A stretch of 64,000 nucleotides of DNA from NCBI RefSeq assembly GCF_031312535.1, contig NZ_CP133594.1, forward strand, positions 868,001 to 932,000, in the 5' to 3' direction. Source of the DNA: Methanolobus mangrovi (GTDB lineage: Archaea; Halobacteriota; Methanosarcinia; Methanosarcinales; Methanosarcinaceae). Every line of letters starts with the position of its first letter. Within the stretch, counting starts at the first letter, position 1. This document shows positions 43,861 through 54,521 of this stretch, piece after piece. A model generated the notes under the pieces. The model saw only the letters and a list, made by a program, of their open reading frames with translations, was not told where the DNA came from and searched no databases. A program made the position numbers and the translations under genes.

Positions 43861-46338
43861 TCAGCCTTCAACGAGTTTCTTAAGGCTTCTTGCCCGCAAG
43901 GATATTTCCCTCTTGGAATGTGCTGCAGCTATCATTTCCACAGCCTCAAGGTTACGTACCACATTATCGAGATATCCAAGCACATCTCCCGGATAAGCAG
44001 TTATTCCATAAAGGCTCTCAAGTTTCCTGACAATTCCATCCGGCTCATATCCTTCAGCCCTGATAGTAATGATCTTCTCTGAGAACTTTCGTTCAGCACA
44101 GCCACAATAAGGCGAATCACGGCAATTACAGGTCAGAAAATCAGCGGCAAACTCGAACAACTGATCACGCAGCGTGATATCCAGTTTATCCATATTCTCA
44201 CCTTCAAATAATATATCCAGAGAAGCTCCCTGGAACACCCTTGAAGGAAGATTAACATTAAGGGCAGCAGATATGCGGGCAGCATACTTGTAATAGACCG
44301 AATCAAAGAACTCCAGATTGGAAACAGTAACCAGAGGGTCCTGCCCCACCAGAACGGAGTCACGAATCAGAAACGCCTTTGAAACTGAAAGAAAATGTCC
44401 TGCTGCTATCTTTCCGAATCTTGTAAGCGATATAAGATCATCTTTTTTATGCAGGAACTTATTTCTTGCAAGTTTGTTAAGCAAGAAATCTACGTTATAA
44501 TCAGCCAGCATATTGGAGTGTATCTTTTCAAGGTCCTTCTTCGATGAAGTCACAGCGGCTGTTGCAAGAACTTCTTCCAGTTGTTCATCATCACCATACT
44601 GGACCTTTGTATGCTGCATCTCACCTTTAAGCAACTTCAGGGCAACAGCATCCTCTGTATCACCTTTGTCACCGGAATACTTCTTATTAGGAACAGCAAG
44701 CACAATTACCTCACCACGATCATGGTAATCAGGTCTTCCTGCACGACCTAGCATCTGAAGGAAATCCTGCATAGTGAGCCATTCAATACCCATTGCCAGG
44801 GATTCGAATATAACCTGTGATGCCGGGAAATCCACTCCGGCTGCAAGGGCTGCCGTTGTAACAACAACAGGGAGCTTGCCTTTGACAAAAGCAATCTCAA
44901 CCTTTTTGCGTTCCTGACTTGTAAGGCCTGCATGATATGGAGCTGCAGATATTGGCAGTGCTTCAGCAATGCTATGACAATTACGCCTTGAATTTGTGAA
45001 TATTATAGTCTGACCTTTATGACCTTTTGAAGACGTTATGGCAAACTCTTCCCTTACAAGCTTGGTCATTATCTTTACCTTGGAATATTCAGGACAAAGT
45101 ATCAGGTGCCTTTCAATAGGCACCGGACGATACTCATACTCAATGAGCTTCGCACCAAGCTGTTTTGCACGTAACGCAGGTTTGGCTACGGTTGCCGACA
45201 GATAAATGAATTGAGCATCAGGTGCAATGTACTTCAACCTTGCAATAACACCATCAAGACGATGACCTCTTTCGGAATCTTCTATCGTATGAACCTCATC
45301 TACTACAACTGTTCCGACATGCCCCAGCAGGTCAGCACCACCCGTCCTCAGGACATAGTCAAGACCCTCGTATGTCCCTATTATTATATCCGAATCCAGA
45401 GTCCTCGTCATGGATGCATTCTTTGAGGTTTTGATACGTGCACTGCCCACCCTGATAGATGTTTTGATACCAATTGGAGAATACCGTTTTGTGAACTGGT
45501 CATATTTCTGGTTCGCAAGTGCCACCAGTGGCACAAGATAGAGCATTTTGCCCTTCTTCCTTAAAATATTCTCAATACCCGCAAGCTCGGCTATCAGGGT
45601 CTTACCTGTGGCTGTCACAGACGTAACAAGCTGGTTCTGTCCTTTGAGAAGACCGTTCTCAACTGAGAGAGATTGCACCGGCAGAAGAGTATCTGATTTT
45701 TCAAGCAGTATTTTTTTAAAACTCTTGTGCAAAGGCAGATCTTTTATCATCCCTTTTGGCACTGAAGTGTTTGCAGCAATGGAATCGAACTTTGTAAGCT
45801 CACGGTCCAGGTCATCAGGACTTATCATAGCCATCGTCCTGTCAAGATCCTTTGTCTTGAGCATTATATCCTCAAATCTCTGGCACACTTCATCCCCATA
45901 GTTCACATGGGAACTTTTCAGCATACGGAAGAGTTCTTCCCTTGCACATTCCTCACATACTTTATCCCGATGATACTTTATAGAGCGCCGATTCAGGAAA
46001 TTGAACCTGTTCTTTAACAAACAGAATTTGCATGCATTTACAATATCTGCGCTGAGCTGGAATCCCTGAAGCATATCGATAAATCTGGTAGTCTGGTCAT
46101 CATCACCGCCCTTGGCTATCATTATACGGTCAGCTATCCTTATAAGATCGATAAATTCCGATGGTGGCCTGTACTCACCCTCTCCATCGGTTTTGACCTT
46201 GAATTTATGCGGACGTGGACCTACATCTGTCTGCCTCAGAAGAAGTTCACCGACAAAAAGAGGTTTTTTCTTTTTATCCCGTATCGGCAGGATAATAATT
46301 TTGGACCTTTCGGCGCTTGCAAGTATCCAGAGAGTCAT
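43861..46338 (-). CDS. Ski2-like superfamily 2 helicase (ASH-Ski2 / DUF5814 type)
   Basis: 825 residues. The N-terminal region carries a zinc-finger-like pair (CKFC...CEEC, about 102-135). A helicase core follows with TATGKT, a DEVH box, SATVAKP, TNSRRNCH, and QMLGRAGRPDY, then a winged-helix/ratchet region and a Cys-rich C-terminus (CNCRDSPYCGC). This is the layout of euryarchaeal ASH-Ski2 helicases, reported to bind and unwind nucleic acids; a role in RNA decay is suspected. It is divergent from the KaiC-like gene at 46448 across a 109-bp shared promoter region. No clear ribosome site precedes the ATG. Confidence 0.88.
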   Translation of the reverse strand: MTLWILASAERSKIIILPIRDKKKKPLFVGELLLRQTDVGPRPHKFKVKTDGEGEYRPPSEFIDLIRIADRIMIAKGGDDDQTTRFIDMLQGFQLSADIVNACKFCLLKNRFNFLNRRSIKYHRDKVCEECAREELFRMLKSSHVNYGDEVCQRFEDIMLKTKDLDRTMAMISPDDLDRELTKFDSIAANTSVPKGMIKDLPLHKSFKKILLEKSDTLLPVQSLSVENGLLKGQNQLVTSVTATGKTLIAELAGIENILRKKGKMLYLVPLVALANQKYDQFTKRYSPIGIKTSIRVGSARIKTSKNASMTRTLDSDIIIGTYEGLDYVLRTGGADLLGHVGTVVVDEVHTIEDSERGHRLDGVIARLKYIAPDAQFIYLSATVAKPALRAKQLGAKLIEYEYRPVPIERHLILCPEYSKVKIMTKLVREEFAITSSKGHKGQTIIFTNSRRNCHSIAEALPISAAPYHAGLTSQERKKVEIAFVKGKLPVVVTTAALAAGVDFPASQVIFESLAMGIEWLTMQDFLQMLGRAGRPDYHDRGEVIVLAVPNKKYSGDKGDTEDAVALKLLKGEMQHTKVQYGDDEQLEEVLATAAVTSSKKDLEKIHSNMLADYNVDFLLNKLARNKFLHKKDDLISLTRFGKIAAGHFLSVSKAFLIRDSVLVGQDPLVTVSNLEFFDSVYYKYAARISAALNVNLPSRVFQGASLDILFEGENMDKLDITLRDQLFEFAADFLTCNCRDSPYCGCAERKFSEKIITIRAEGYEPDGIVRKLESLYGITAYPGDVLGYLDNVVRNLEAVEMIAAAHSKREISLRARSLKKLVEG

Positions 46339-46447
46339 TGATGCTCTTTGATGACTTATAGCCTATAAATACTATTGTATATACTCAAAACAAACGTTTT
46401 ATAATATTAAGGATTATATAATAATTGAGTATTATTGAGGATAAAAA

Positions 46448-47281
46448 ATGCTGGATTCTATAAAAATGATGGAAACTAAAACCATTTCCCATGAGACTGA
46501 ATTAATAGATGGAGGAGAAACTTCCCTTTATGAAAGTCTTAAAAAACAGGACAAAAATATGGTAGTTGAAGAAGGATTCCGTCTGAGTTCAACCGGAATT
46601 TTAGTTCTTGACAGGACATTGGGAGGAGGATTGCCAGCAGGATCACTTACATACTTTTCAGCTGACCCACGTTCGATGTCTGAAGTCTTCCTTTACCAAT
46701 TCACCCAATCACGCAAAACATACTACTTTACGACAAACAGGAAACCAAGATTTGTGCTCAATGATGTGATAAACCTTGGATTTGATCCTAGTAATATCAT
46801 TTTTGTGGACATATACAGCGAATACTATTGTACGGCATGCGGAGATAAGTCCGATAATGTAGGCAACGAATTCATAGATTCTAAAATAATAGACTTCACT
46901 GAGTTCAACCTGCGTAATATCGCAAATGATTCAAGCGGGGAAGAAGTGAATATAATCTTCGATTCCTTCTCTTTCTTCATGGAACTAACTGTTAACAACG
47001 GCCACATAAAACAACTTGTTAACGTACTCTATGAAACAACAAAGGAACTGGGATGCCTGACCTACCTATATGGATTGAATAACAATAAAGCTCGGGACAT
47101 TGAGAACTTTACTTTTAACATCTGCGATGTTCTTTTTGAGTCCATGCTTGACTGTGGGGCTGACAAGGTAATAAGTAAACTTGCAATTCCAAAGATCAGA
47201 GGAATGGTACCCAGTGCAGACATCATAAAATTCAAGATTGGAGACGGTATACAGATTGACACATCCAGGGATATTGCATAA
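46448..47281 (+). CDS. KaiC/RadA-like protein with degenerate P-loop
   Basis: The 277-residue protein keeps the RecA/KaiC lead-in (STGILVLDRTLGGGLPAGSLTYFSA), but the Walker A lysine region is replaced by DPRSMSE in place of a GxxxxGKT loop. A Walker-B-like strand NIIFDSFSFF and a CxxC pair (YYCTACGDK) follow. Such degenerate members are common in methanogens (HTR-like group) and probably signal or bind partners without ATP hydrolysis. GAGGAT lies about 6 nt before the ATG. It is divergent from the Ski2-like helicase gene. Confidence 0.78.
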   Translation: MLDSIKMMETKTISHETELIDGGETSLYESLKKQDKNMVVEEGFRLSSTGILVLDRTLGGGLPAGSLTYFSADPRSMSEVFLYQFTQSRKTYYFTTNRKPRFVLNDVINLGFDPSNIIFVDIYSEYYCTACGDKSDNVGNEFIDSKIIDFTEFNLRNIANDSSGEEVNIIFDSFSFFMELTVNNGHIKQLVNVLYETTKELGCLTYLYGLNNNKARDIENFTFNICDVLFESMLDCGADKVISKLAIPKIRGMVPSADIIKFKIGDGIQIDTSRDIA

Positions 47282-47300
47282 TATCCTGGCACTCTTATTT

Positions 47301-48095
47301 TTAAAGTTCCGCATCTGAAGTTGCAAGCGAACAATTGCATGGATATTGCTCCGGAATTGATCGTACCACATCCGAAAGCACGCCTCGCAATTTATCATTT
47401 ATGTCTGCGAGGGTATCAAGTACCTCACTAACAGTCATTTTTCCTGTTCCCAGCCCACATGCGTCATTGGTCACGGTACAAATGGATGCATAACACATGT
47501 TCAGTTCTTTTGCGAGCACAAGCTCAGGTAGTCCGGTCATACCGACAACATCCCCGAATTGGCGCATCATTCGTATTTCCGCTTTTGTTTCAAATCTTGG
47601 ACCTTCGGTACAGACATAAACACCTTCTGAAAAACCGATGTTCCTGCAGGTAAGAGAAGCCCCTATAAGCTGTCTCGTATGTGGACAGTATGGTTCACTT
47701 ACATCTACATGAACTGTCCGTTCATTAAAGAAAGTAGAAGGTCTGCTCTTAGTAAGATCAATAAAATCATTCGGTAAAAAAAAACTTCCAACAGGATGAT
47801 TCTTCATGGTGCCTACAGAATTGGTGGCTATTATCCTCTTTACACCTAATTCATGGATAGCATGAATATTTGCCCGATAATTTAGCATGTGGGGTGGAAC
47901 ATGCCTGTTACCATCTGCGTGTCTGGGTATCAATGCAACATTCCTGCCACCAATTTCCAGAATATGAGCAAGAACATCGCCATACGGAGTGCCTACCGAT
48001 AATTCCTGAAATGAACCTTCCGAAGTAAAAGCAACCCCGCCTATTAAAGCAACCTGCAGATCCAGATCACTATAAATGTTCTCTCTTTCCTGCAT
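47301..48095 (-). CDS. mtnP: 5'-methylthioadenosine / methylthioinosine phosphorylase (MTAP family)
   Basis: The 264-residue product has the PNP/MTAP-II hallmarks: IGGVAF, TPYGDV, IPRHADGNRHVPPHMLNYRANIHA, NSVGTMK, YVCTEGPRFETKAEIRM, GMTGLPE and TNDACG. It releases the purine base from methylthioadenosine or, as in other methanogens, from methylthioinosine, recycling the product of polyamine and SAM chemistry. I set the start at 48095, where GAGGTAAAACA precedes ATG; it lies 4 bp after the DUF373 stop, so the two genes are coupled. Substrate preference cannot be read from sequence with certainty. Confidence 0.9.
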   Translation of the reverse strand: MQERENIYSDLDLQVALIGGVAFTSEGSFQELSVGTPYGDVLAHILEIGGRNVALIPRHADGNRHVPPHMLNYRANIHAIHELGVKRIIATNSVGTMKNHPVGSFFLPNDFIDLTKSRPSTFFNERTVHVDVSEPYCPHTRQLIGASLTCRNIGFSEGVYVCTEGPRFETKAEIRMMRQFGDVVGMTGLPELVLAKELNMCYASICTVTNDACGLGTGKMTVSEVLDTLADINDKLRGVLSDVVRSIPEQYPCNCSLATSDAEL

Positions 48096-48099
48096 TGTT

Positions 48100-49203
48100 T
48101 TACCTCTTTGACTTTTTTGCAGTTGCTTGAGGGCGATTTGAGGCCTTGATACCTGCCAGTGCAAGTATGATAGCAAATATAATGGAATACACGAATTGTT
48201 CTAACCCTGCACGCGGGTCAGCAATATCGCTTCCAAGCACAGGGTTCATTGACATAATGTAACTGGTGGCTCCCCAAAAAAGGAAACCTACGGATAACAC
48301 AAAGAAAACAGGTATCAGGTATTTCCCTAAAGGCTCAGCACGCTGTTTGCAATCTATTATTTTTCCTGCGTCTGCAAAGAGTATTGCCAGAATATAGATC
48401 CAGATAGTCCTGTGAATGAAAGCTGTGAATAGCGGGACAACTCCATAGTACCATAAGCCTTCTGCTGTGTAAACCTCCCATACCTCCATAAGACCTGCCA
48501 GAGTGGCCACTACTATTAAGAAAAACGCTGTTGAATAAGTGAAGAATGTCATTCTGCCAGAGTGGAAAGAATCTTTTAGTTTTTCCCAGTAGAAAGCAAC
48601 TGTATCGCTGAATCCACGGTAAAGCATGTAAAGACCAACAGCCGCCAGAATACCTATAATAGCACCCTGGGAATAGTTGATCAGCAGGAAAAATGCGTAT
48701 ATAAGAGCTGTAAGTCCCAGCGGAACGAAAAATGTCTGGGATATTTTAGGATCATTGAAAGCATGTTTGATTATATAATAGGTACTTTCAAGATTGGCAC
48801 TCTGCATTACTACAATACGTCTTACAGAGTCGATCTTGACCCTGGACTGAACAATTGGAAGCAGGGTTTCATCTTCAGCACCATCGGATACGAATATAAC
48901 TGATTCTGCCGGGAATTTCTTCAAAAGCATATCAAGCTGATTGGCTATCTTCTGGTCAGAGATGATACCAATGTTCCGGTCACCTGCAAGAGTAAAGATT
49001 TCCGCATCAACTCCTTTTGCAAGCAACTCGTCAAGTATCTTGACGCCTCCGAAGATAGTGTTTGTATCAGAATCTTCAGGGTCTGCTAATGCAAGCTTGA
49101 CCGCGGCCTCTATATTTGCTTCTTTGCCTATCAGAGGGCCCTGAACGTTCGCTTTGTCCCCAAGGTCATTATCCCTGTCTATGCAGATTACCAGTGTTTG
49201 CAT
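48100..49203 (-). CDS. DUF373 family membrane protein
   Basis: 367 residues: a cytosolic N-terminal Rossmann-like domain (MQTLVICIDRDNDLGDKANVQGPLIGKEANIEAAVKLALADPEDSDTN region, about 1-150) with Asp-rich motifs, then about six membrane helices (about 160-355). This architecture defines DUF373, an archaeal family of unknown role. AGGAG precedes the ATG. It is followed 4 bp later by the MTAP gene. No transporter motif is obvious; an enzyme acting at the membrane is possible. Confidence 0.88.
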   Translation of the reverse strand: MQTLVICIDRDNDLGDKANVQGPLIGKEANIEAAVKLALADPEDSDTNTIFGGVKILDELLAKGVDAEIFTLAGDRNIGIISDQKIANQLDMLLKKFPAESVIFVSDGAEDETLLPIVQSRVKIDSVRRIVVMQSANLESTYYIIKHAFNDPKISQTFFVPLGLTALIYAFFLLINYSQGAIIGILAAVGLYMLYRGFSDTVAFYWEKLKDSFHSGRMTFFTYSTAFFLIVVATLAGLMEVWEVYTAEGLWYYGVVPLFTAFIHRTIWIYILAILFADAGKIIDCKQRAEPLGKYLIPVFFVLSVGFLFWGATSYIMSMNPVLGSDIADPRAGLEQFVYSIIFAIILALAGIKASNRPQATAKKSKR

Positions 49204-49303
49204 GAAACTCCTGTAGATATTTATAACGAAAATATAAATAGATTCTGATAAATCAGCATCTGTAAAGAACTTAGAAAAAAGATGAATTGACTACCAAATG
49301 AAT

Positions 49304-49933
49304 TTAAGGAACTATATTTTCAATGAGCAAGCGAGCCCATTTTAGTTTCTTTTTCTTGATCGGGTTAACATCCTTATCCTCAAAATCAAAACCTATCAGG
49401 GTTATACTGGCAGCACCGAACTCCTTTGCCAGATAGACACACCGGTCACCATCACTAAAACCACCGAAATTGTAGACATTCTCCAGAGGTGCGGCCTGAG
49501 TACTCCCGATTATCTTTGTAAGTCGGGGAACATATTTCTCAAGTTTATCAATATTGTCACCATGTCCATGCACTACCATCACTGAACCTTTTTGATTGGA
49601 TATAATCTCTTTTTCAATATCGCCATCAAGGTCCGTCACTATGACATCAGGAACAATATCATTATCAACAAGTACAGCGGCAGCCCCATCGGCAGCTATT
49701 ATGACAAGATCATCTGTATTTACAAGTTCCAGTTCATCACGGAGTACCGGAGCATTGCCGCATACAAGGATGTCCTTACCTTTGATCAAATGTTCCAGCT
49801 CAAAAATACCAGTGTTGTTTGAGACTGTGAGCATATCAGAGAGGATGAGAGCAGCCTGCTCATCACCTTCTCTGCTAAAGCCCATATCTTTTAAAATGGA
49901 CTCGTAAATGGGTTCCCATTCATTAAAGTCCAT
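49304..49933 (-). CDS. mptE: 6-hydroxymethyl-7,8-dihydropterin pyrophosphokinase, MptE-like (DUF115)
   Basis: The 209-residue protein has the DUF115/MptE-like core: GKDILVCGNAPVLRDEL, IIAADGAAAVLVDNDIVPDVIVTDLDGD, MVVHGHGDNIDKL and FGGFSDGDRCVYLAKEFGA. MJ1634 from this family pyrophosphorylates 6-hydroxymethyl-dihydropterin in tetrahydromethanopterin synthesis. It starts 7 bp after the ileS stop and has a TGAGG ribosome site, so it belongs to the ileS operon. The Asp-rich DLDGD segment is the probable metal site. Confidence 0.85.
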   Translation of the reverse strand: MDFNEWEPIYESILKDMGFSREGDEQAALILSDMLTVSNNTGIFELEHLIKGKDILVCGNAPVLRDELELVNTDDLVIIAADGAAAVLVDNDIVPDVIVTDLDGDIEKEIISNQKGSVMVVHGHGDNIDKLEKYVPRLTKIIGSTQAAPLENVYNFGGFSDGDRCVYLAKEFGAASITLIGFDFEDKDVNPIKKKKLKWARLLIENIVP

Positions 49934-49939
49934 AGGTCC

Positions 49940-52900
49940 TCAGTTAACCTTCGATATGCCTATCTTCATGGATATGCCTTCGACATCCCAGTCCTTCTCA
50001 AGGGAACCAGAGGTGTCAACATCAAGACCTATCACCTGTACATTCGAGCGGGTTTCCTTTGCGATGAACTGTTCACGGTCAAGCACAAGATCAAGAACCC
50101 TTTCATCATTGATCTGAATGTGGGACCTGATGTTATCATCCACTGCAAGATTGAGCTCTTTCCTCATGTCCTGAACTCTGCGGATAACTTCTCGTGTGAA
50201 ACCTTCGGATTCGATCTCACGGCTGAGAGTTGCATCCACATAAATGATACCTGCAGTTGACTGAGCACTTGCGACCATTTCAGGTAAGGTTTCTACGAAG
50301 TTAACCATTTCAGGTTTTATGGTAACTGTTCCACCGGGAATCTCCAGTTCAAACTGCTCTTCCAGTGCCAGTGCTTTCTTTAACTCTGCAGCGTCTGCCT
50401 GCTTTATAGCTCCAATGACCTTACCGGCATCACCTTTAAAGACAGGTCCGATAGCACCAGGATCAGGATTTGTCTCGAATCCGAGTTCATCCCATGATTC
50501 ACCGATACCAGTCAGTACAATATCCTTGGAATTTGTCTGGTCCATAAGCACGGACTTAAGTTCCATCACAGCATCGGCTGCCTGCTGGGTTACAGGTGTG
50601 AGCACTATCTTTGATACAGGCCATCTGAGCTTCCTGCCTACCTTCTGGCGGGCGTTGGATGCAGATTCCACAATTGAGCGAACCATCTTCATGTGGGCTT
50701 CAAGATCCTTGTCCACGAGACTCTCATCGATAAGCGGCCAATCGGTCATGTGAACTGATACCGGAGCGTCAGGATACACATTCCTCACAAGGTTCTGGTA
50801 CATCTCTTCGGCCAGATGTGGCATGAATGGTGCAATTACCTTTGCGGTCAGGACGAAGACATCATACAGCACACGATAGACTGCAAGTTTGTCCGGATCG
50901 TCAGCTTCTACCCAGGTCCTTGGCCTGATGAGCTGGATATACCATCTTGAAAGATCTTCCAGAACGAATTCGTTGACAGATCTTAGTGCCCTGTGCAGCG
51001 TGCACTTATCCATAGCATCATTCACGTCAGCGATGAGTGATTGTGCCCTGGAAAGTATCCACTTGTCTTCCTTGCGCAGATGTGGCATGACAGATTCAAG
51101 TGATACCCTGGACGGATCGAACTTATCAAGCACCATGTAAGGCAATGGGAAACGGTACACATTCCAGAGAATGTTCAATGTCCTGTTGATGTTTCCAAGT
51201 TCATCCTGGACAAATTTCAGGTCATCCCATGGTGCACTTGAAGAGAGTACGAAACTTCTCAGTGTGTCTGCACCGAACTTCTCTATGACATCAACTGGTG
51301 CAATGACATTACCAAGACTCTTTGACATTTTCCTGCCTTTATCGTCAAGGGTGAAACCATGCATTAGCACGCTCTTGTACGGAGCCTTGCCGAAAGCTAC
51401 CATACTGGCACCAAGCTGTGAATAGAACCATCCACGAGTCTGGTCCTGCCCTTCTGTGATGAAGTCTGCAGGCCACCATTTATCGAATTCTTCCTTTTGC
51501 TGCGGGAAGTGCAGGGTTGCCCAGGAAGCTACAGCTGAATCGAACCAGACATCAAAGACATCTTCTACACGCTTCATCTTGCCGCCGCATTCACAGTCCA
51601 GCAAAATCTTATCCACATATGGTCTGTGTAATTCGATGTCTTCGGTCAGGCCTGATATTTCCTGAAGTTCTTCCTTGGTACCCATGACATGCAATCTGTC
51701 ACAAGTATTACACTTCCAGACTGGTATAGGGATACCCCAGTATCTCTGGCGGGATATACACCAGTCACGTGCACCTTCTACCCAGCCCTTGAACCTTGCA
51801 GAACCTGCCCATTCAGGATACCATTTTACCTTTGCAATTTCAGAGAGCATCTCTTCCTTGAGCTCTCCTATTTTTATGAACCACTGTTCAGTAGCAAGGT
51901 AGATAATAGGCGTCTTACAGCGCCAGCAGTGTCCGTACCTGTGTTCGATGGTTCCTTCTGAAAGAAGGTTACCACGTTCGATAAGATCCTCGATAATGAC
52001 CTTATTGGCCTCGCGAATGTGCATTCCGGCATATTCACCAGCTTCTTCGGTGTAGCGTCCGTCAGGACCTACAGGACAGAAAATGGGAAGGCCATTCTTC
52101 TTACCAACATCAAAGTCGTCCATACCATGCCCCGGGGCAATGTGTACACAACCTGTGTTCTCTGCTGTCACGAAATCAGCAAGATAGATACCGTGCGCCA
52201 TAGCTGCCTGTTTTGGCACCATGTCAAACAGCGGACTTTCGTATGAAAGTGATGTGAGGTCCTCGCCAAGCATTGTATCAAGAACTTCATAGTCAACATA
52301 TCTGCCTTTCCTTAGCAGGCCTTCCATGAGATCGGAAGCCACAATAAGAACCTCTTCCTTGCCATCGGAATTCACAGCCTTTACTTTTGAATACTCAAAT
52401 GAAGGATGTACTGCCACTGCAACATTGGAAGGGATGGTCCACGGGGTTGTGGTCCATATGACAACAAAGGTGTTCTCTTCACCCTTTATCTTGAATTTCA
52501 CAAATATTGAAGGGTCTTTGCGTTCCTCGTACTCAACCTCAGAATCCGCAATTGCTGTTTCGCATCGTGGACACCAGTTGACCACACGTTTTCCCAGCTC
52601 AAGCAGCTTTTTATCCTGAGCCTGTTTGAGGGTCCACCAGGCGGCTTCGATATACTCGTCCTTCAGTGTCATGTAAGGATCTTTCCAGTCAAGCCATGCA
52701 CCAAGCATCTGAAACTGATCGGTCATGTCATCTTTCTGAGTAAGCGCAAATTCCTTACATTTTTCGATGAAATTACCGACACCATATGTCTCAATATCTT
52801 TCTTGGAAGTAAAACCAAGAGCTTCTTCTACTTTTACCTCTATTGGAAGTCCATGCATATCCCAGCCCGGGCGGTCAATGATATCAAATCCGTTCATGGA

Positions 52901-53116
52901 ACGGTATCTTAAGATGGAGTCTTTGATTATCTTATTCCAGGCAGTTCCCAGATGTATATGTCCGGTGGTGTATGGCGGACCGTCTACGAAAAAGAACTTT
53001 TTTCCACCTTTTCTGTGCTCACGTACCTTGGAATAGGCCTCGACCTCTGTCCAGAAATCATGTACCTCTTTCTCTATTTTCTGTGGGTCATACTGATTGG
53101 TGATCTCCTCTATCAT
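49940..53116 (-). CDS. ileS: Isoleucyl-tRNA synthetase
   Basis: The 1058-residue class I synthetase has the HIGH-type signature [11 protein letters not shown] (about residue 52), KMSKSLGNV (about 605), a CP1 editing domain with the usual TTPWTIPSN and [11 protein letters not shown] motifs, and a zinc-ribbon-like CNTC...CECGGK segment. It charges tRNA-Ile and edits valine. The length matches archaeal/eukaryotic-type IleRS. GGAG lies about 10 nt before the ATG. A TATA box at about 53193-53202 is the likely promoter. The pterin kinase gene follows directly. Confidence 0.97.
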   Translation of the reverse strand: MIEEITNQYDPQKIEKEVHDFWTEVEAYSKVREHRKGGKKFFFVDGPPYTTGHIHLGTAWNKIIKDSILRYRSMNGFDIIDRPGWDMHGLPIEVKVEEALGFTSKKDIETYGVGNFIEKCKEFALTQKDDMTDQFQMLGAWLDWKDPYMTLKDEYIEAAWWTLKQAQDKKLLELGKRVVNWCPRCETAIADSEVEYEERKDPSIFVKFKIKGEENTFVVIWTTTPWTIPSNVAVAVHPSFEYSKVKAVNSDGKEEVLIVASDLMEGLLRKGRYVDYEVLDTMLGEDLTSLSYESPLFDMVPKQAAMAHGIYLADFVTAENTGCVHIAPGHGMDDFDVGKKNGLPIFCPVGPDGRYTEEAGEYAGMHIREANKVIIEDLIERGNLLSEGTIEHRYGHCWRCKTPIIYLATEQWFIKIGELKEEMLSEIAKVKWYPEWAGSARFKGWVEGARDWCISRQRYWGIPIPVWKCNTCDRLHVMGTKEELQEISGLTEDIELHRPYVDKILLDCECGGKMKRVEDVFDVWFDSAVASWATLHFPQQKEEFDKWWPADFITEGQDQTRGWFYSQLGASMVAFGKAPYKSVLMHGFTLDDKGRKMSKSLGNVIAPVDVIEKFGADTLRSFVLSSSAPWDDLKFVQDELGNINRTLNILWNVYRFPLPYMVLDKFDPSRVSLESVMPHLRKEDKWILSRAQSLIADVNDAMDKCTLHRALRSVNEFVLEDLSRWYIQLIRPRTWVEADDPDKLAVYRVLYDVFVLTAKVIAPFMPHLAEEMYQNLVRNVYPDAPVSVHMTDWPLIDESLVDKDLEAHMKMVRSIVESASNARQKVGRKLRWPVSKIVLTPVTQQAADAVMELKSVLMDQTNSKDIVLTGIGESWDELGFETNPDPGAIGPVFKGDAGKVIGAIKQADAAELKKALALEEQFELEIPGGTVTIKPEMVNFVETLPEMVASAQSTAGIIYVDATLSREIESEGFTREVIRRVQDMRKELNLAVDDNIRSHIQINDERVLDLVLDREQFIAKETRSNVQVIGLDVDTSGSLEKDWDVEGISMKIGISKVN

Positions 53117-53192
53117 ACGGGATTCTCCATGCTAAAAGTTAATTGTGATTATATATGTAAATGCAATTGTGGTATTCCTACTGCAATATTCA

Positions 53193-53202
53193 ATTTAAAT
53201 AT
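53193..53202 (-). promoter_or_regulatory. Candidate TATA box of the ileS-mptE operon
   Basis: The minus strand reads ATATTTAAAT within AATATATTTAAATTG, about 75 bp before the ileS ATG. This would leave a leader of roughly 50 nt. Confidence 0.45.
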
Positions 53203-53360
53203 ATTGCATCGGGATAACCATTTTGCTTCATTTGAATGAGTTCGTTTTCAACTAATGGCAGCATGAATCATACTTAAAAGTTTCGAATTGAACGATTATC
53301 CTGAAGAAACGAGACACATAATTTAAAAAAAGAAATTGGAACCAGATATCCTAAAGGATA

Positions 53361-54215
53361 TCAAAGTTCTTTCAAAATACGGAAACCAATATAGTTCTTG
53401 TGACTTCCTTCACCTATACTGTCCCGGTCAGCTGAACGACAGTTGGGTTCTGCATTTTCCCAGCTACCACCACGGACTACTCTCCTGTCAACTCCACCAG
53501 TCCATTCACTTCCATCGGCAGGTGCTTTCTGATAGTTGCTGTGGTATTCATCGGTCACCCATTCAGCGACATTGCCATGCACATCGTACAATCCCCATGG
53601 ATTTGCTTCTTTCATACCAACAGGCCATGTTTTATCTTCGGAGACATCATCATACCAGCCATACTCAGCAAGCATTCCTTCTTCATCGCCAAATGAAAAA
53701 GCTGTATCTGTGCCAGCCCTGGCTGCATATTCCCATTCAGCTTCAGTAGGCAGGCGATATGTATCAGTATCTTCAAGTTGATTGAGCTGATCAATGAATT
53801 TATTTGCTTCTACCCAGGAAACTTTCTCTACAGGCAGGTCATCGCCTACAAAATAAGAAGGGTTTTCCCCCATTACTTCTTCCCATTGTTCCTGAGTGAC
53901 TTCATAGATACCCATATAAAAACTATTTCCAATAGTTACCTCGTGCATAGGCCTCTCATCCCTATCGCTATAAGTTTCCTCTTCGGATGCACCCATAATG
54001 AATGTGCCCTCAGGGATCTTCACAAACTGCATCCCAATGGAATTGGTAAATGTACTGTCATCAACCTCTGGTTCCTCAGGAGTGGTATCAATTTCTACAG
54101 GCTCATCATACCCATCATCTGTGCCAGTATCATTGGAATCAGTACAGCCGCTACCAAAAACCGAAATCATAAGGATGATACCCATAATAATTGTCATGTA
54201 TAATCTTTTGTTCAT
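53361..54215 (-). CDS. SUMF1/FGE-domain lipoprotein
   Basis: From the ATG at 54215 (after GAGGATAGG) the product is 284 residues: a lipoprotein signal with cleavage before Cys (SVFGSGC), an acidic linker, and a formylglycine-generating-enzyme-like domain (MQFVKIPEGTFIMGA, YEVTQEQWEEVMG, RLPTEAEWEYAARAG, GNVAEWVTDEY, VVRGGSW, NYIGFRI). The domain often serves as a binding or scaffold fold without FGE activity; only one candidate active-site cysteine (NCRSADR) is visible. The protein is likely tethered outside the membrane. It is monocistronic. Confidence 0.88.
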   Translation of the reverse strand: MNKRLYMTIIMGIILMISVFGSGCTDSNDTGTDDGYDEPVEIDTTPEEPEVDDSTFTNSIGMQFVKIPEGTFIMGASEEETYSDRDERPMHEVTIGNSFYMGIYEVTQEQWEEVMGENPSYFVGDDLPVEKVSWVEANKFIDQLNQLEDTDTYRLPTEAEWEYAARAGTDTAFSFGDEEGMLAEYGWYDDVSEDKTWPVGMKEANPWGLYDVHGNVAEWVTDEYHSNYQKAPADGSEWTGGVDRRVVRGGSWENAEPNCRSADRDSIGEGSHKNYIGFRILKEL

Positions 54216-54521
54216 AGACCTATCCTCGTACATATAAACAACCAGAATAATATTAGATTTTATTCCTGCCCTCAATTTAACCTCTTTGGTTTGTTCCTAC
54301 GTGCAGGGCTATAGAAATCCGGAATTGATTAAAATCGATGAAAGCAAAAATCAATATTTACATGACAAAATTGATAGGCACCTTTTTGTCGGATAAAAGG
54401 CGCCCGATAAATCTCCAACCACCCGTACAAACGAGTTTCCAACTTACACTAATAAGCATTAACATCCATGAAATATAAATTATACGTAGGTTGAGCCATA
54501 GTTATTTCAAAAAAGGAAATT
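54216..54521. other. Intergenic region between SUMF1 lipoprotein and cobY
   Basis: Holds the upstream region of the lipoprotein gene. No RNA gene or frame is supported; the sequence is AT-rich. Confidence 0.4.

Noticed and set aside
49592-50117. Plus-strand frames opposite mptE and ileS
   Set aside because: Shadows of conserved minus-strand genes.
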